From JAPORK01 sp026710285 (GTDB taxonomy: Bacteria; Pseudomonadota; Gammaproteobacteria; Pseudomonadales; Endozoicomonadaceae): a DNA stretch of 64,000 nucleotides. The stretch is from contig OZ241746.1 of assembly GCA_965201045.1 (NCBI GenBank), positions 3,224,001-3,288,000 of the forward strand, written 5' to 3'. How positions within the stretch are numbered: position 1 is the stretch's first letter; the number at the start of each line of letters is the position of its first letter. The position numbers and the translations under genes were made by a program. The notes under the pieces were generated by a model. It was not told where the DNA came from. It saw only the letters and a program-made list of their open reading frames with translations, and made no database searches. Positions 55,531-64,000 of the stretch are shown piece after piece.

Positions 55531-57363
55531 ATGGCTTTTGACAGTATTTCAGGCGCAAGTGCAGCGCAAAGAACCACACAATTAAACACTAATGAATCCT
55601 CAGATTCATCTGAAGGCTTACTGGCAAATCGTGCAAAAAAATTTGCAAATGTTATGGCTGAATATAAATTAGCAAAAAATCACCAGGAGTTATCAAACCA
55701 AATTGGTTTTTTACTAAAGAGTATTGATAAAAAATCTTTTAAAGAGTATAAAGACAAACAAGAAAACATAAAGCTTAATGATAATGAGTTCAAATTGTCA
55801 GTATTTGAAGGTCAGAAAAAAATAACATTAATACCTCCTGGTAAAGAAGTAAGTTTTGCTAAATTTAATAAAACTTTATCAAAATTACAACAATCATTAG
55901 ATGCTCATTATAAAGATAATGATAAAGAGAATGAAGTTTCTGAAAGGTTAGAGCAAGCAAAAAAGGATCTATTTAGCTCTGGTGAGTTTATAGATAAGAA
56001 GAAACAAGAGATTATATCGAAGTGTGAAAAAGGAAGTGTCTATATTAACTTTTCTGAGAAAAATAAACAAAATGAGATGCGTATTGAAAATGTAAAATCT
56101 TCAATTAATGCTGAGGATTTAATAAGAAATAAAATATCCGATAAAGGATATTCTGAGGTAATTAAGGAGCGCGACGATACGGCTAGGCAGGGGGTGTTAT
56201 TAAACCAAGTCGTCCAGGAGCAAGGTAGGGAAACTCCCACAGAAGAAACGGGAGGAATAGCACTTTCATCAGAGATTACAGATGAAGTAAAACCGGAGGT
56301 CTCAGACAGACTCAACCAGCAGTCAGATGGGGAAACTCCCACAGAAGAAACGAAAGAAATAGCATTTTCATTAGAGGTTCCAGAGACAGGAAAATTTACA
56401 TTGAAAGAGCGTATCAGAGAGTTTGGTAAATCGCTAAAATCAAAATTATCAAAAGAAGATAAAAGGTTAGCTACCATAGTCGAGCAAGCAGCGAAATCGG
56501 ATAAATCTTTGAATTCAAAAGCGGGTATAAAAGAAAAAGATAAATTTGAACAATCTACAAGCTCACCCAAGTCGAAACCTTCAAAAGATATACAGGGAAA
56601 GACAATAAAAAAACTGCAAAAGGCTATGGATAAAACAGGTAAAACCAAAATTTTGCCATACGATGTGAACTTTTTCGGAGACGCTGATTTTGCGAATACA
56701 CCACTACGCAATGTGAAGTTGACATTGGGAGAGGTGCCCGTTGATTTAATTAAGGCAGATACGTTTATTCATAGTGTAGAAAAAAATAAGGATAAGGAGT
56801 TGAGTCCGGAAGTACTTAAAAGTGGTATTTCTACTGCGCATTCTTTTGTAAGTAAAGGGGACGAGCTAAAACCTAATGAGATAACTACAATAGGAGTACC
56901 GAATGAATCTTTAGGGAAAGAAGAGAGGAGAATAATACAAATAGAAAAAATGCCTAAGGCAAAGTTTAAACTGATTGCTGCTATAAAAAAGGACGCAAAA
57001 AAGCTGCTAAACTACCTGAGGCGGAAAGATGCAGTCAAGCAAGATATAAAGCCCGGCGAGGTAAAAACATCGAAGGCATTGTTGCAGAAGCTATCAAATA
57101 CATATGTAAACGCATTTAGAGCGGCATATCTAGACGGAGCAAAAGCGGTTGCTTTTAAAGATATTGGTGAAACAGAGGCTGGTTTGCCAAGAGAAGTTTC
57201 TCTCACTGTATTAGGGCACGCTATAGAAAGATTTGAAGAAGAGTTTCCAGAACATGGAATGACTTTTAACCTTCATGTATCTGACAACAGGATAAAAGTA
57301 CAAAACGATGTACAAAATCTATTAGAGGAATATGCCCGGAGGAGCGCTAAAGATGTAGAGTAG
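55531..57363 (+). CDS. Macro-like effector array protein 4
   Basis: From the ATG at 55531 (GGAGG 8 nt upstream) 610 residues. The N-terminal 200 residues are very close to protein 3 (FKLSVFEGQKKITLIPPGKE). A linker with duplicated acidic segments (GRETPTEETGGIAL; GETPTEETKEIAF) leads to a lysine-rich part. The C-terminal region, about 376-605, is a divergent macro-like domain: NVKLTLGEVPVDLIKADTFI, NTYVNAFRAAYLDGAKAVAF, KDIGETEAGLPREVSLTVLG. It is the least similar to 2 and 3 in this half, so the array mixes a conserved front with diversified ends. No secretion signal was recognised. Confidence 0.65.
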   Translation: MAFDSISGASAAQRTTQLNTNESSDSSEGLLANRAKKFANVMAEYKLAKNHQELSNQIGFLLKSIDKKSFKEYKDKQENIKLNDNEFKLSVFEGQKKITLIPPGKEVSFAKFNKTLSKLQQSLDAHYKDNDKENEVSERLEQAKKDLFSSGEFIDKKKQEIISKCEKGSVYINFSEKNKQNEMRIENVKSSINAEDLIRNKISDKGYSEVIKERDDTARQGVLLNQVVQEQGRETPTEETGGIALSSEITDEVKPEVSDRLNQQSDGETPTEETKEIAFSLEVPETGKFTLKERIREFGKSLKSKLSKEDKRLATIVEQAAKSDKSLNSKAGIKEKDKFEQSTSSPKSKPSKDIQGKTIKKLQKAMDKTGKTKILPYDVNFFGDADFANTPLRNVKLTLGEVPVDLIKADTFIHSVEKNKDKELSPEVLKSGISTAHSFVSKGDELKPNEITTIGVPNESLGKEERRIIQIEKMPKAKFKLIAAIKKDAKKLLNYLRRKDAVKQDIKPGEVKTSKALLQKLSNTYVNAFRAAYLDGAKAVAFKDIGETEAGLPREVSLTVLGHAIERFEEEFPEHGMTFNLHVSDNRIKVQNDVQNLLEEYARRSAKDVE

Positions 57364-57388
57364 AGAGGTAAAATTTTTGTTGATGCTA

Positions 57389-57495
57389 ATGCTTCTAAGC
57401 TATGATTTACAACCCTTTTAAAATATGTTTTCCTAACACTTTACCAAATAGAAAATAAAATTAAGGAAAACAAAGATGCAAATACTTGTATAAGC
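57389..57495 (+). repeat. IS630 deletion derivative
   Basis: Matches the first about 92 bp of the IS630 copies (ATGCTTCTAAGCTATGATTT up to the transposase ATG), preceded by TA. It then jumps to GTATAAGCG, which is found near the other IS end. Outer right bases are lost. It is a non-autonomous remnant between array gene 4 and the next gene. Confidence 0.75.
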
Positions 57496-57539
57496 GTATG
57501 ATCGAGACAACCACACCTCTTCTGCATAGTTTTGGTTTA

Positions 57540-58337
57540 TTAGGGTTTATCTTCCTGTGCCTGTAGTTTTCTGACGCTGTTTTCTATCTGTAACAGTCGT
57601 TGGTTTATTTGTAGCCTGTACTCATTAACCGACTTTAGTTCAGCGCCATATTCAGTCAATTTCTTACTCAAATCATCGAATTTATTATTATTGTTGTTTG
57701 ATGCAAAAAATGCTTCTGTTTCACGCTGTAGTTTCTCCAGTTGAGATTGCCAGCGTGTAATTGAATTTAGCTGACTCGAACTTAACACTTCTAACTTTTC
57801 GCTCAGTTTTGTAATGCGCTGATTAAGATCAGTCTGCTGTTTTTCTGTTTTGGTACTATTGGTTTTATTGGACCATTTCAGACCGGCAAATTCCTTCTTA
57901 TTATTGTTGGTTTCTGTCTGCAATCCGCCCAGCAGTTTTTTCTGCTCTGTTAGCGTGTGTTCAAATTTCTTCTGGTTGTGAAGCAATGCGTTTATCTGCT
58001 GATTAAGCGCTTCGCTATTTTTTAAAGCAGAATGGTCATCTCGGGTTATCTTTGTTGTTATCGAATCAAGCTGAGCAACCATCTGAGTTATTTGTGCCTG
58101 CGTTGCATCCAATCTGAGTTGTATTGTGTTCATTTGCCAGATACCTGCAGCTGTAAGGGCTATGATTATTAAAACAATAATTAACATCGAGCTGCGGGAG
58201 CTGTGTTTACTTTTTTGTTTCTGTCCGCTGGAAGAGTTTTCGATACTTTTTGGTCTGTTGGTGTATGAAAAACGATCATCATCTGAGATTGAAAAAGCAG
58301 ATAAGCTGTCTGAATTATTTTGGTTATTAGTTTGCAT
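57540..58337 (-). CDS. Membrane-anchored coiled-coil protein
   Basis: From the ATG at 58337 (MQTNNQNNSDSL) 265 residues. A polar cytoplasmic stretch of about 50 residues is followed by one membrane helix (MLIIVLIIIALTAAGIWQMN). A long coiled coil then runs to the C-terminus (QLRLDATQAQITQMVAQLDS ... LLQIENSVRKLQAQEDKP). The layout resembles envelope spanning or division/chemotaxis accessory proteins, but no family was recognised. It precedes nothing obvious on the same strand. Confidence 0.7.
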   Translation of the reverse strand: MQTNNQNNSDSLSAFSISDDDRFSYTNRPKSIENSSSGQKQKSKHSSRSSMLIIVLIIIALTAAGIWQMNTIQLRLDATQAQITQMVAQLDSITTKITRDDHSALKNSEALNQQINALLHNQKKFEHTLTEQKKLLGGLQTETNNNKKEFAGLKWSNKTNSTKTEKQQTDLNQRITKLSEKLEVLSSSQLNSITRWQSQLEKLQRETEAFFASNNNNNKFDDLSKKLTEYGAELKSVNEYRLQINQRLLQIENSVRKLQAQEDKP

Positions 58338-58421
58338 AATCGGGATACCCACGAATAATTTTTTCTAATAATTGTTGTATCAAAAAAATAAGCATATATA
58401 AATAAAGAAGTAATTTGTAAA

Positions 58422-58685
58422 TTACTGCCTGCTACCTTTACGAATAAGATAATAAAAGATTTTATCTGTTTTTTCTTTTTTTAATAAGCTGTGTCCGAGA
58501 AATTCACAAAATTTGTGAATGTCCCGCCATGAAGAAGGGTCAGTTGCCGTTACTTCAACCAGCTCCCCTTCTGCAATATTGCGTATTTTGTTGTGCAGCA
58601 ACATAACCGGCTCAGGGCAATAAAGCCCTGTGGTATCAAGCTGATGGGTTGGAAGGTAACCACCCGTTGTGTCAATCTTATTCAC
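58422..58685 (-). CDS. tusA: Sulfur carrier protein TusA
   Basis: TusA relays sulfur for tRNA thiolation. The SirA/TusA core is LDTTGLYCPEPVMLLHNKIR, with the active Cys in CPEP, followed by VTATDPSSWRDIHKFCEFLG and a C-terminal RKG as in E. coli. No ATG lies near the expected start; the GTG at 58685 gives 87 residues and is preferred over the upstream ATG at 58835, which would overlap the next gene. No strong ribosome site was seen. Confidence 0.88.
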   Translation of the reverse strand: MNKIDTTGGYLPTHQLDTTGLYCPEPVMLLHNKIRNIAEGELVEVTATDPSSWRDIHKFCEFLGHSLLKKEKTDKIFYYLIRKGSRQ

Positions 58686-58807
58686 AGTAACAAATTCTGA
58701 TTTACAGGAGCTAATCTTTACAAATGGATCTATTTTAACATATTTTTGCAGATATACAATGGTAATTTTTACTCGCTTAGCTCTTTGTAATTTAATGGTT
58801 AAATCGA

Positions 58808-59470
58808 TCAGTTTACATGTGAACAAAATTTCCATAACGCTTCATCGTTTATCTTGCCCTTTTCATCTGTGTAAGGATAAAAACCTTTTAATGTGAGTCC
58901 GCATTTACTAATTAATTTTTTAGCTGTACTATCATCAATACGTTTCCAGGTTTGGGTTCTTCCAAACCATGGGATGAAAATATAACCGGTTGCTTTAAGG
59001 ATAGTGCCATTTTTTTTTAGTTTTGCTTTGCAGCTGTACACCCTGCCTGAAACTGGGTCAAGAATAGATCCGTCGGAATAGGTAATCGGACCTTTGGTTG
59101 CTACCGGTTTACTTTCGATCAACCCCCAGATAATTTTAAGCCCTTCGACTTGGCTGGCTGGCATCGTGGTGTAATCATAGGTGTATCCGTTAGTACTGCC
59201 TTTTCCACAATTGTGCGCACAGGATATATCTGGTACTACTACATGCTTTTTTTCTACTTTAAAAAAAGGAACTGCAATTTTTCCGCTGATGGTACCATTT
59301 TTGTCACGGTATATTTGTATGACAGATTGTGCTTTTCCTGATGCCTGATCGCTGTATTGTAGCCAGAAACCTTCGGCTGATAAATGATTTTTCTCCACAA
59401 AGGAATATGTATTTGTAGTGACAAAAAAAGCGATAGTTAAGAGTGAAATTAAATTAAATACTATATTCAT
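58808..59470 (-). CDS. DUF2147-type exported protein
   Basis: 220 residues from the ATG at 59470, with a signal peptide (MNIVFNLISLLTIAFFVTTN). The mature part follows the DUF2147 pattern: GFWLQYSDQASGKAQSVIQI, a Cys pair in SCAHNCGK, GLKIIWGLIE, ILDPVSGRVYSCKAKL and GYIFIPWFGRTQTWKRID. Function of the family is unknown. A TTG five codons earlier is open. It lies 122 nt upstream of tusA on the same strand. Confidence 0.8.
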   Translation of the reverse strand: MNIVFNLISLLTIAFFVTTNTYSFVEKNHLSAEGFWLQYSDQASGKAQSVIQIYRDKNGTISGKIAVPFFKVEKKHVVVPDISCAHNCGKGSTNGYTYDYTTMPASQVEGLKIIWGLIESKPVATKGPITYSDGSILDPVSGRVYSCKAKLKKNGTILKATGYIFIPWFGRTQTWKRIDDSTAKKLISKCGLTLKGFYPYTDEKGKINDEALWKFCSHVN

Positions 59471-59953
59471 AAACACCTGCTTCAAATGATTTAGTTATAA
59501 GCTTTGTCGCTGAAAATCCATGCTTAAATAGAGATATAATAATTTATAAAAGCTTTATCCTGATTAAAAAAATAAACGTCAGCTTAAAAGCAGTAAAAGA
59601 TAATATACACTTTGTAAAATACTGTTTTAAATTAATATAGTTTTGCTTTATAATATCGTAACACCAGTTGGTTTGTTACTATTTAAATTTAGATTGTTTT
59701 TTATAATTTACAAATCAGCTTATTTGTTTATAACACTCTGATTGTTTATCAGTTATAACCGGTACTCAATAAGCGTCTGATAGTAACAACACAAAACAGA
59801 TTTTAACTGCTGGTATTTTTTTTCAGGCAAATAGTGCTACGGGTTGCAATGGTCTGTATTGTTGAGTCATTTAAAAAAATATATTGCATACATTATTCAT
59901 AATGCTTTACTATTTGGTGAGTCCTATCAACAACAGAGAAATAATTTACTTTT
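59471..59953. other. Divergent gap between the DUF2147 gene and pyrD
   Basis: AT-rich; should hold both promoters, but no clear consensus pair was recognised. No gene was seen. Confidence 0.4.
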
Positions 59954-60982
59954 ATGTACAAGCTGATAAGAAATCTCTTATTTACGTTACCTCCGGAGTG
60001 TTCTCACACAATCAGTATGGTCAGTATGGATCTGTTGGAAAAAACCGGATTGCTTAAGCTGTACAATGCATCAAATTATGCTCCGGTTAAGGTGATGGGT
60101 ATTGATTTCCCTAATCCTGTTGGTGTAGCAGCGGGTCTTGATAAAAATGGTGAACATATTCAAGCACTTGGATCGCTGGGCTTTGGATTTATAGAGACCG
60201 GTACCGTCACCCCAAGACCTCAGCCAGGCAACCCCAAACCAAGATTATTCCGGTTAACACAACAACATGCCCTTATCAATCGAATGGGGTTTAATAATAA
60301 AGGTGTTGATTATTTGGTTGAACAGATCAAAAAAAGTCATTTCAAGGGCGTGCTGGGTGTTAATATTGGTAAAAACCGGGATACACCCGCAGAGAATGCT
60401 ATAGATGACTACACCTTATGTATGCGTAAAGTTTACAGTGTTGCCAGTTACATTACAGTCAATCTTTCTTCTCCTAACACACCAGGTCTCAGAGACTTAC
60501 AATATGGTAAATCATTAAATGATTTGCTTGATGGCATAAAAGAACAGCAGCAAGAACTGGCGCAAATACACAGAAAGTACATACCGGTTGCCATTAAAAT
60601 TGCACCTGATATAACAGAAGAAGCAATGTTTTACATGGTAGAAGCGTTTAAAAATTATGCCGTTGATGCGATCATTGCCACCAATACCACAACTGATAAA
60701 AGTGCAGTACAGGCGAGTCGTTTTGGGCATGAATCCGGTGGTTTGAGCGGCGCACCTCTGACCAAAAAATCAACACAAATCATTTCCTCTTTAACTAAAG
60801 CACTGAATAATACGATACCGGTTATTGGGGTGGGTGGCATTATGACAGCAGAAGATGCGATGCAAAAAATAACCGCAGGCGCTTCTCTGGTACAACTTTA
60901 TTCAGGTTTTATTTATAATGGTCCGGGGCTGATTAAAGCTATTTGTCAGCGTTATCTCTCCAAAACAACATCTTCCACTTAA
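59954..60982 (+). CDS. pyrD: Dihydroorotate dehydrogenase (quinone), class 2
   Basis: Oxidises dihydroorotate to orotate and passes electrons to membrane quinones. The 342 residues include the N-terminal membrane-associating helices (MYKLIRNLLFTLPPECSHTI). FMN/substrate motifs are visible: NPVGVAAGLDKNGEHIQALG, FIETGTVTPRPQPGNPKPRL, the catalytic Ser in NLSSPNTPGLRDLQ, and VIGVGGIMTAEDA. Length is typical. The last about 145 bp are repeated at 62268-62413. Confidence 0.96.
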   Translation: MYKLIRNLLFTLPPECSHTISMVSMDLLEKTGLLKLYNASNYAPVKVMGIDFPNPVGVAAGLDKNGEHIQALGSLGFGFIETGTVTPRPQPGNPKPRLFRLTQQHALINRMGFNNKGVDYLVEQIKKSHFKGVLGVNIGKNRDTPAENAIDDYTLCMRKVYSVASYITVNLSSPNTPGLRDLQYGKSLNDLLDGIKEQQQELAQIHRKYIPVAIKIAPDITEEAMFYMVEAFKNYAVDAIIATNTTTDKSAVQASRFGHESGGLSGAPLTKKSTQIISSLTKALNNTIPVIGVGGIMTAEDAMQKITAGASLVQLYSGFIYNGPGLIKAICQRYLSKTTSST

Positions 60983-61153
60983 AAGGCTATAGTTTATTCT
61001 TCTTGCTAAATATTAACAAAGGAACGGGTTTAAAATCAAAATAAGGTGTTAAAAACTATTTAGAAAAGAAATTTTGTACCTTTTTTTGCATATTAAACAA
61101 CAATAACTATTCTTCTCTTTTAACTTAAAAGTGCCGAATTTACTGTAACAGAA

Positions 61154-61183
61154 ACTGTTGCTGTCAGGGGGGTGTGCAACAGT
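61154..61183 (+). promoter_or_regulatory. Conserved hairpin in the leader of the duplicated secreted gene
   Basis: ACTGTTGC pairs with GCAACAGT across a 14-nt loop, about 70 nt before the ATG. The second copy (62584-62610) keeps both arms while the loop differs in length and sequence, hinting that the stem matters. Confidence 0.45.
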
Positions 61184-61250
61184 CAAATCCGGTGTTTTGC
61201 AGTTAAAGATGTATACAGGGTTTTACAATAACAAAAAGGTTTAGCAAATA

Positions 61251-62303
61251 ATGAAAAATTTACAGTTTACCATCATCAATAAAATTATTTTATTTGTTGT
61301 AATGGTCATTCCATTATACGCATATGCAATTGTGCCAGATAACCAGCAATCAGAATGCAACTGCCCTTTACATGTTTATTTTTATTTACCTTTAGGTACT
61401 ACAGTTTCAGTAGAATCTTCTGATCCCTGGTCTGCCGTACCCGATAAAGATGCAATAGTGGAAGAAGTGTGTTCCTCTGACGCTGCAGTTCCTGGCATAG
61501 CAGAAAATAAATCTATATTCTCTAAAATATCTCAACTACCGGCAACAGTATCAGGTGGTCGCCCTGTTCCGTTTACTTTACTTAATAATCACTGTACTGA
61601 AATTATCATCAATCGTAATGCTGAGACAACCATTGAATTTAAAGATTTAAAGGTGGTTATTTCCAATGATGAACCTGCTGAGTCAGATAAAAGTGTTACT
61701 CATATATCACCAGCGATTCTGAAAGGTACCGATAACCTGGAATTTTTTGTGCTTCCTGAACAGAAAAACAGAACCCAGATGTATACGTCTCTGCAATTTG
61801 GTCAGCGCACTACCTTACGATTTCAAACTAAGTTCACCAGTTGTCATTATTCAGATTCACAGGGTGATGATAATAAATATCAGATTAAAAATGAGATTGC
61901 TGATGATAAAACAACGATCAGCTTTTCAACAACAGGAAAAACATACTTTTTGCCTAAACCCTTTTACCGAAATAATGAAGCTGATTTTCAATTTGTGGCA
62001 GCTGATACATTCTTAGCTTTAACACCGGCAAAAGCCTGCTTCTTAAAAGATAATCCTGAAAGCACAGAAGATGGTAGTGAGCATCTGATCGTAACAGAAA
62101 TACCTGTCTTTGAAGATTATGCTGCAATGTTAACTGCCGGTGGGGATGGTTATTGTTCAGGTGTCTGCTATGTTAGTATCTACCCACATTATATTCACTT
62201 TTATTATAAGAAAAAAGTTAATATTGGAAAAGTAAATTTTTCAAAAAAGATGCCGGGGGGGGGGGAGTCATTATCACAGCAGAAGATGCTATGCAAAAAA
62301 TAA
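61251..62303 (+). CDS. Exported protein, truncated tandem copy
   Basis: 350 residues. The signal peptide (IILFVVMVIPLYAYA) is followed by a cysteine-containing mature part (SECNCPLHVYFYLPLGTTVS; DGYCSGVCYVSIYPHY). It matches the gene at 62678 closely until MPG. An 11-base G run (62255-62265) then leads into a duplicated pyrD fragment, and the last residues (ESLSQQKMLCKK) are read from that junction out of frame. The true C-terminal region seen in copy 2 is lost. The family was not recognised. Probably a product of the duplication and possibly non-functional. Confidence 0.6.
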   Translation: MKNLQFTIINKIILFVVMVIPLYAYAIVPDNQQSECNCPLHVYFYLPLGTTVSVESSDPWSAVPDKDAIVEEVCSSDAAVPGIAENKSIFSKISQLPATVSGGRPVPFTLLNNHCTEIIINRNAETTIEFKDLKVVISNDEPAESDKSVTHISPAILKGTDNLEFFVLPEQKNRTQMYTSLQFGQRTTLRFQTKFTSCHYSDSQGDDNKYQIKNEIADDKTTISFSTTGKTYFLPKPFYRNNEADFQFVAADTFLALTPAKACFLKDNPESTEDGSEHLIVTEIPVFEDYAAMLTAGGDGYCSGVCYVSIYPHYIHFYYKKKVNIGKVNFSKKMPGGGESLSQQKMLCKK

Positions 62304-62413
62304 CCACAGGCGCTTCTCTGGTGCAACTTTATTCAGGTTTTATTTATAATGGTCCGGGGCTGATTAAAGCTATTTGTCAGCGTTATCTCTCCAAAACAAC
62401 ATCTTCCACTTAA
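62268..62413 (+). pseudogene. Duplicated 3' fragment of pyrD
   Basis: Repeats the last about 48 codons of pyrD (ITAEDAMQKITTGASLVQLY, then SGFIYNGPGLIKAICQRYLS) and the same stop, with few substitutions. It has no start. It is followed by the same downstream sequence as the true pyrD end, showing a tandem duplication of about 1.43 kb. Confidence 0.93.
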
Positions 62414-62677
62414 AAGGCTATAGTTTATTCTTCTTGCTAAATATTAACAAAGGAACGGGTTTAAAATCAAAATAAGGTGTTAAAAACTGTTTAGAAAAGA
62501 AATTTTGTACCTTTTTTTGCATATTAAACAACAATAACTATTCTTCTCTTTTAACTTAAAAGTGCCGAGTTTACTGTAACAGAAACTGTTGCTATCAGAG
62601 AGGCAACAGTCAAATCCGGTGTTTTGCAGTTAAAGATGTATACCAGGTTTTACAATAACAAAAAGGTTTAGCAAATA

Positions 62678-64000
62678 ATGAAAAATTTACAGTTTACCAC
62701 CATCAATAAAATTATTTTATTTGTTGTAATGGTCATTCCAATATACGCATATGCAACTGTGCCAGATAACCAGCAATCAGAATATAACCACCCTTTACGT
62801 GTTTGTTTTTATTTACCTTTTGGTACTGTAGTTTCAGTAGAATCTTTTGATCCCTGGTCTGTCGTACTCGATAAAGATGCAGTAGCAGAAGAAGTGTATT
62901 CCTCTGGCGCTGCAGTTCCGGGCATAGCAGAAAATAAATCTATATTCTCTAAAATATCTCAACTAACAGCAACAATATCAGGTGGTAGCCCTGTTCCATT
63001 TACTTTGCTTAATAATCACTGTACTGAAATTATCATCAATCGTAATGCTGAGACAACCATTAAATTTGAAGATTTAAAGGTGGTTATTTCCAATGAGGAA
63101 CCCGCTGAGTCAGATAAAAGTGTTGCTCATATATCACCAGCGGTTCTGAAAGGTACCGATAACCTGGAATTTTTTATGCTTCCTGAACAGAAAAACAGAA
63201 CCCAGATGTATACGTCTTTGCAATTTGGTCAGCGCACTACCTTACAATTTCAAACTAAGTTCAATTGTTACCATTGTTCAGATTCACAAGATGATGATAA
63301 TGAGCATCAGATTAAAAATAAGATTGCTGATGATAAAACAACAATCAGCTTTTCAGCAACAGGAAAAACGTACTTTTTGCCTAAATCCTTTTACCGAAAT
63401 AATAAAGCTGCTTTTTATCCTGTAGCAGCTGATACATTCTTAGCTGTAACACCGACAAAAGCTTGCTTCTTAAAAGATAATCCTGAAAGCACAGAAGATG
63501 ATAGTGAGCATCTGATCGTAACAGAAATACCTGTCTTTGAAGATTGTGCTGCAATGTTAACTGCCGGAGTGGATGGTTATTGTTCGGGTGTATGCTCTAT
63601 TTCTATGTGTGACAGTATCTGCTCACGTAATATTTACTTTTATGATCAAAAAAAAGTTAATATTGAAAAAATAAATCTTTCAAAAATGATGCCGAATCTG
63701 GCTATGTGGCCGGATGATTATAAAGGTGCGCAAACAAAAAAAAAGATGCAAACTCGTGCCGCAGGTAAACAACAAAATCAGCCACAACAGGCAGCTTCAT
63801 CAATAGAGCAGGAATTCTTTGCGCCAGTAGAACAACAAGAGGTGCTCGCTTCAATTCTCAGAGGACAAAAGCAGCAAAGATTTTATATAAGAATAAGATC
63901 AAAAGGCAATGCCGGCGGTGAAGATCGGTCAGATATGTCTGAAGCAGCTCAGCAAGACCAGGAGTGTAGTATTCAAAGCACAGATAAATATGTTCGGAGT
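62678..64000 (+). CDS. Exported protein, second tandem copy (runs off window)
   Basis: The frame from the ATG at 62678 stays open to the window edge, at least 441 residues. The signal peptide is as in copy 1. The first about 330 residues align with copy 1 at roughly nine of ten positions. Beyond MMPNLAMWPDDYKGAQ it carries a Gln-rich region (AAGKQQNQPQQAASSIEQEF) and a charged tail (AQQDQECSIQSTDKYVRS) absent from copy 1. It is probably the parental full-length form. No domain was recognised. Cysteines in GYCSGVCSISMCDSICSRN suggest disulfides after export. Confidence 0.7.
   Translation, partial: MKNLQFTTINKIILFVVMVIPIYAYATVPDNQQSEYNHPLRVCFYLPFGTVVSVESFDPWSVVLDKDAVAEEVYSSGAAVPGIAENKSIFSKISQLTATISGGSPVPFTLLNNHCTEIIINRNAETTIKFEDLKVVISNEEPAESDKSVAHISPAVLKGTDNLEFFMLPEQKNRTQMYTSLQFGQRTTLQFQTKFNCYHCSDSQDDDNEHQIKNKIADDKTTISFSATGKTYFLPKSFYRNNKAAFYPVAADTFLAVTPTKACFLKDNPESTEDDSEHLIVTEIPVFEDCAAMLTAGVDGYCSGVCSISMCDSICSRNIYFYDQKKVNIEKINLSKMMPNLAMWPDDYKGAQTKKKMQTRAAGKQQNQPQQAASSIEQEFFAPVEQQEVLASILRGQKQQRFYIRIRSKGNAGGEDRSDMSEAAQQDQECSIQSTDKYVRS

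Overview
This AT-rich window looks like a chromosome segment of a host-associated gammaproteobacterium. The evidence is the LPS-export/sigma-54 block (kdsD-kdsC-lptC-lptA-lptB-rpoN-hpf), plus trmJ, qmcA, PqiA/PqiB-type genes, bimodular QueF and class 2 PyrD. Eukaryote-facing, effector-like proteins, many insertion sequences, miniature repeats and fresh pseudogenes suggest an intracellular or symbiotic lifestyle, for example among Legionellales or Endozoicomonas-like lineages. That placement is inference; no rRNA or tRNA gene was seen.

Layout. 1-3.6 kb: gltS and a repeat-rich stretch with a frameshifted small secreted gene. 3.6-9.0 kb: minus-strand LPS transport/Kdo/rpoN block. 9.0-14.9 kb: dsbB, palindromic repeats, a nonsense-split secreted gene, and a signal-peptide protein with a deoxyribosyltransferase-like fold plus a partial duplicate of it. 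14.9-18.5 kb: queF, then a graveyard of IS630, IS1380 and group II intron pieces. 18.7-24.1 kb: compact phenylalanine/tyrosine degradation cluster (hpd, phhA, phhB, hmgA, fahA, maiA). 24.6-28.8 kb: tnpB remnant, IS630 copy 1, a tyrosine-motif (EPIYA-like) effector candidate, and broken ISAs1-like and PilZ genes. 29-35.4 kb: five-MCE-domain PqiB/LetB-like protein with two PqiA halves, an Smr protein, carbonic anhydrase and a coiled-coil protein. 35.8-41.8 kb: housekeeping genes trmJ, rpsU, qmcA, nrdR-ribD-ribH-nusB.

42-57.4 kb is the most unusual part. A TnpB element is interrupted by IS630 copy 2. It is followed by five related large proteins sharing an N-terminal domain. Four of these, on the plus strand, end in divergent macro-like (ADP-ribose-binding fold) domains; one carries two in tandem. 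An IS4-family element has inserted into the 3' end of the first of the four and replaced its last residues. Near-identical upstream regions and domain blocks show that the array has expanded recently.

57.5-64 kb holds a membrane-anchored coiled-coil protein, tusA, a DUF2147 protein, pyrD, and a tandem duplication of the pyrD 3' end plus a secreted-protein gene. The second copy runs off the window edge.

How it fits together: the core genes supply envelope biogenesis, riboflavin synthesis and amino-acid catabolism to fumarate and acetoacetate. The accessory regions hold secreted or effector-like proteins embedded in IS-driven duplications. Functions for the effector-like proteins are read from sequence patterns only; no database search was possible.
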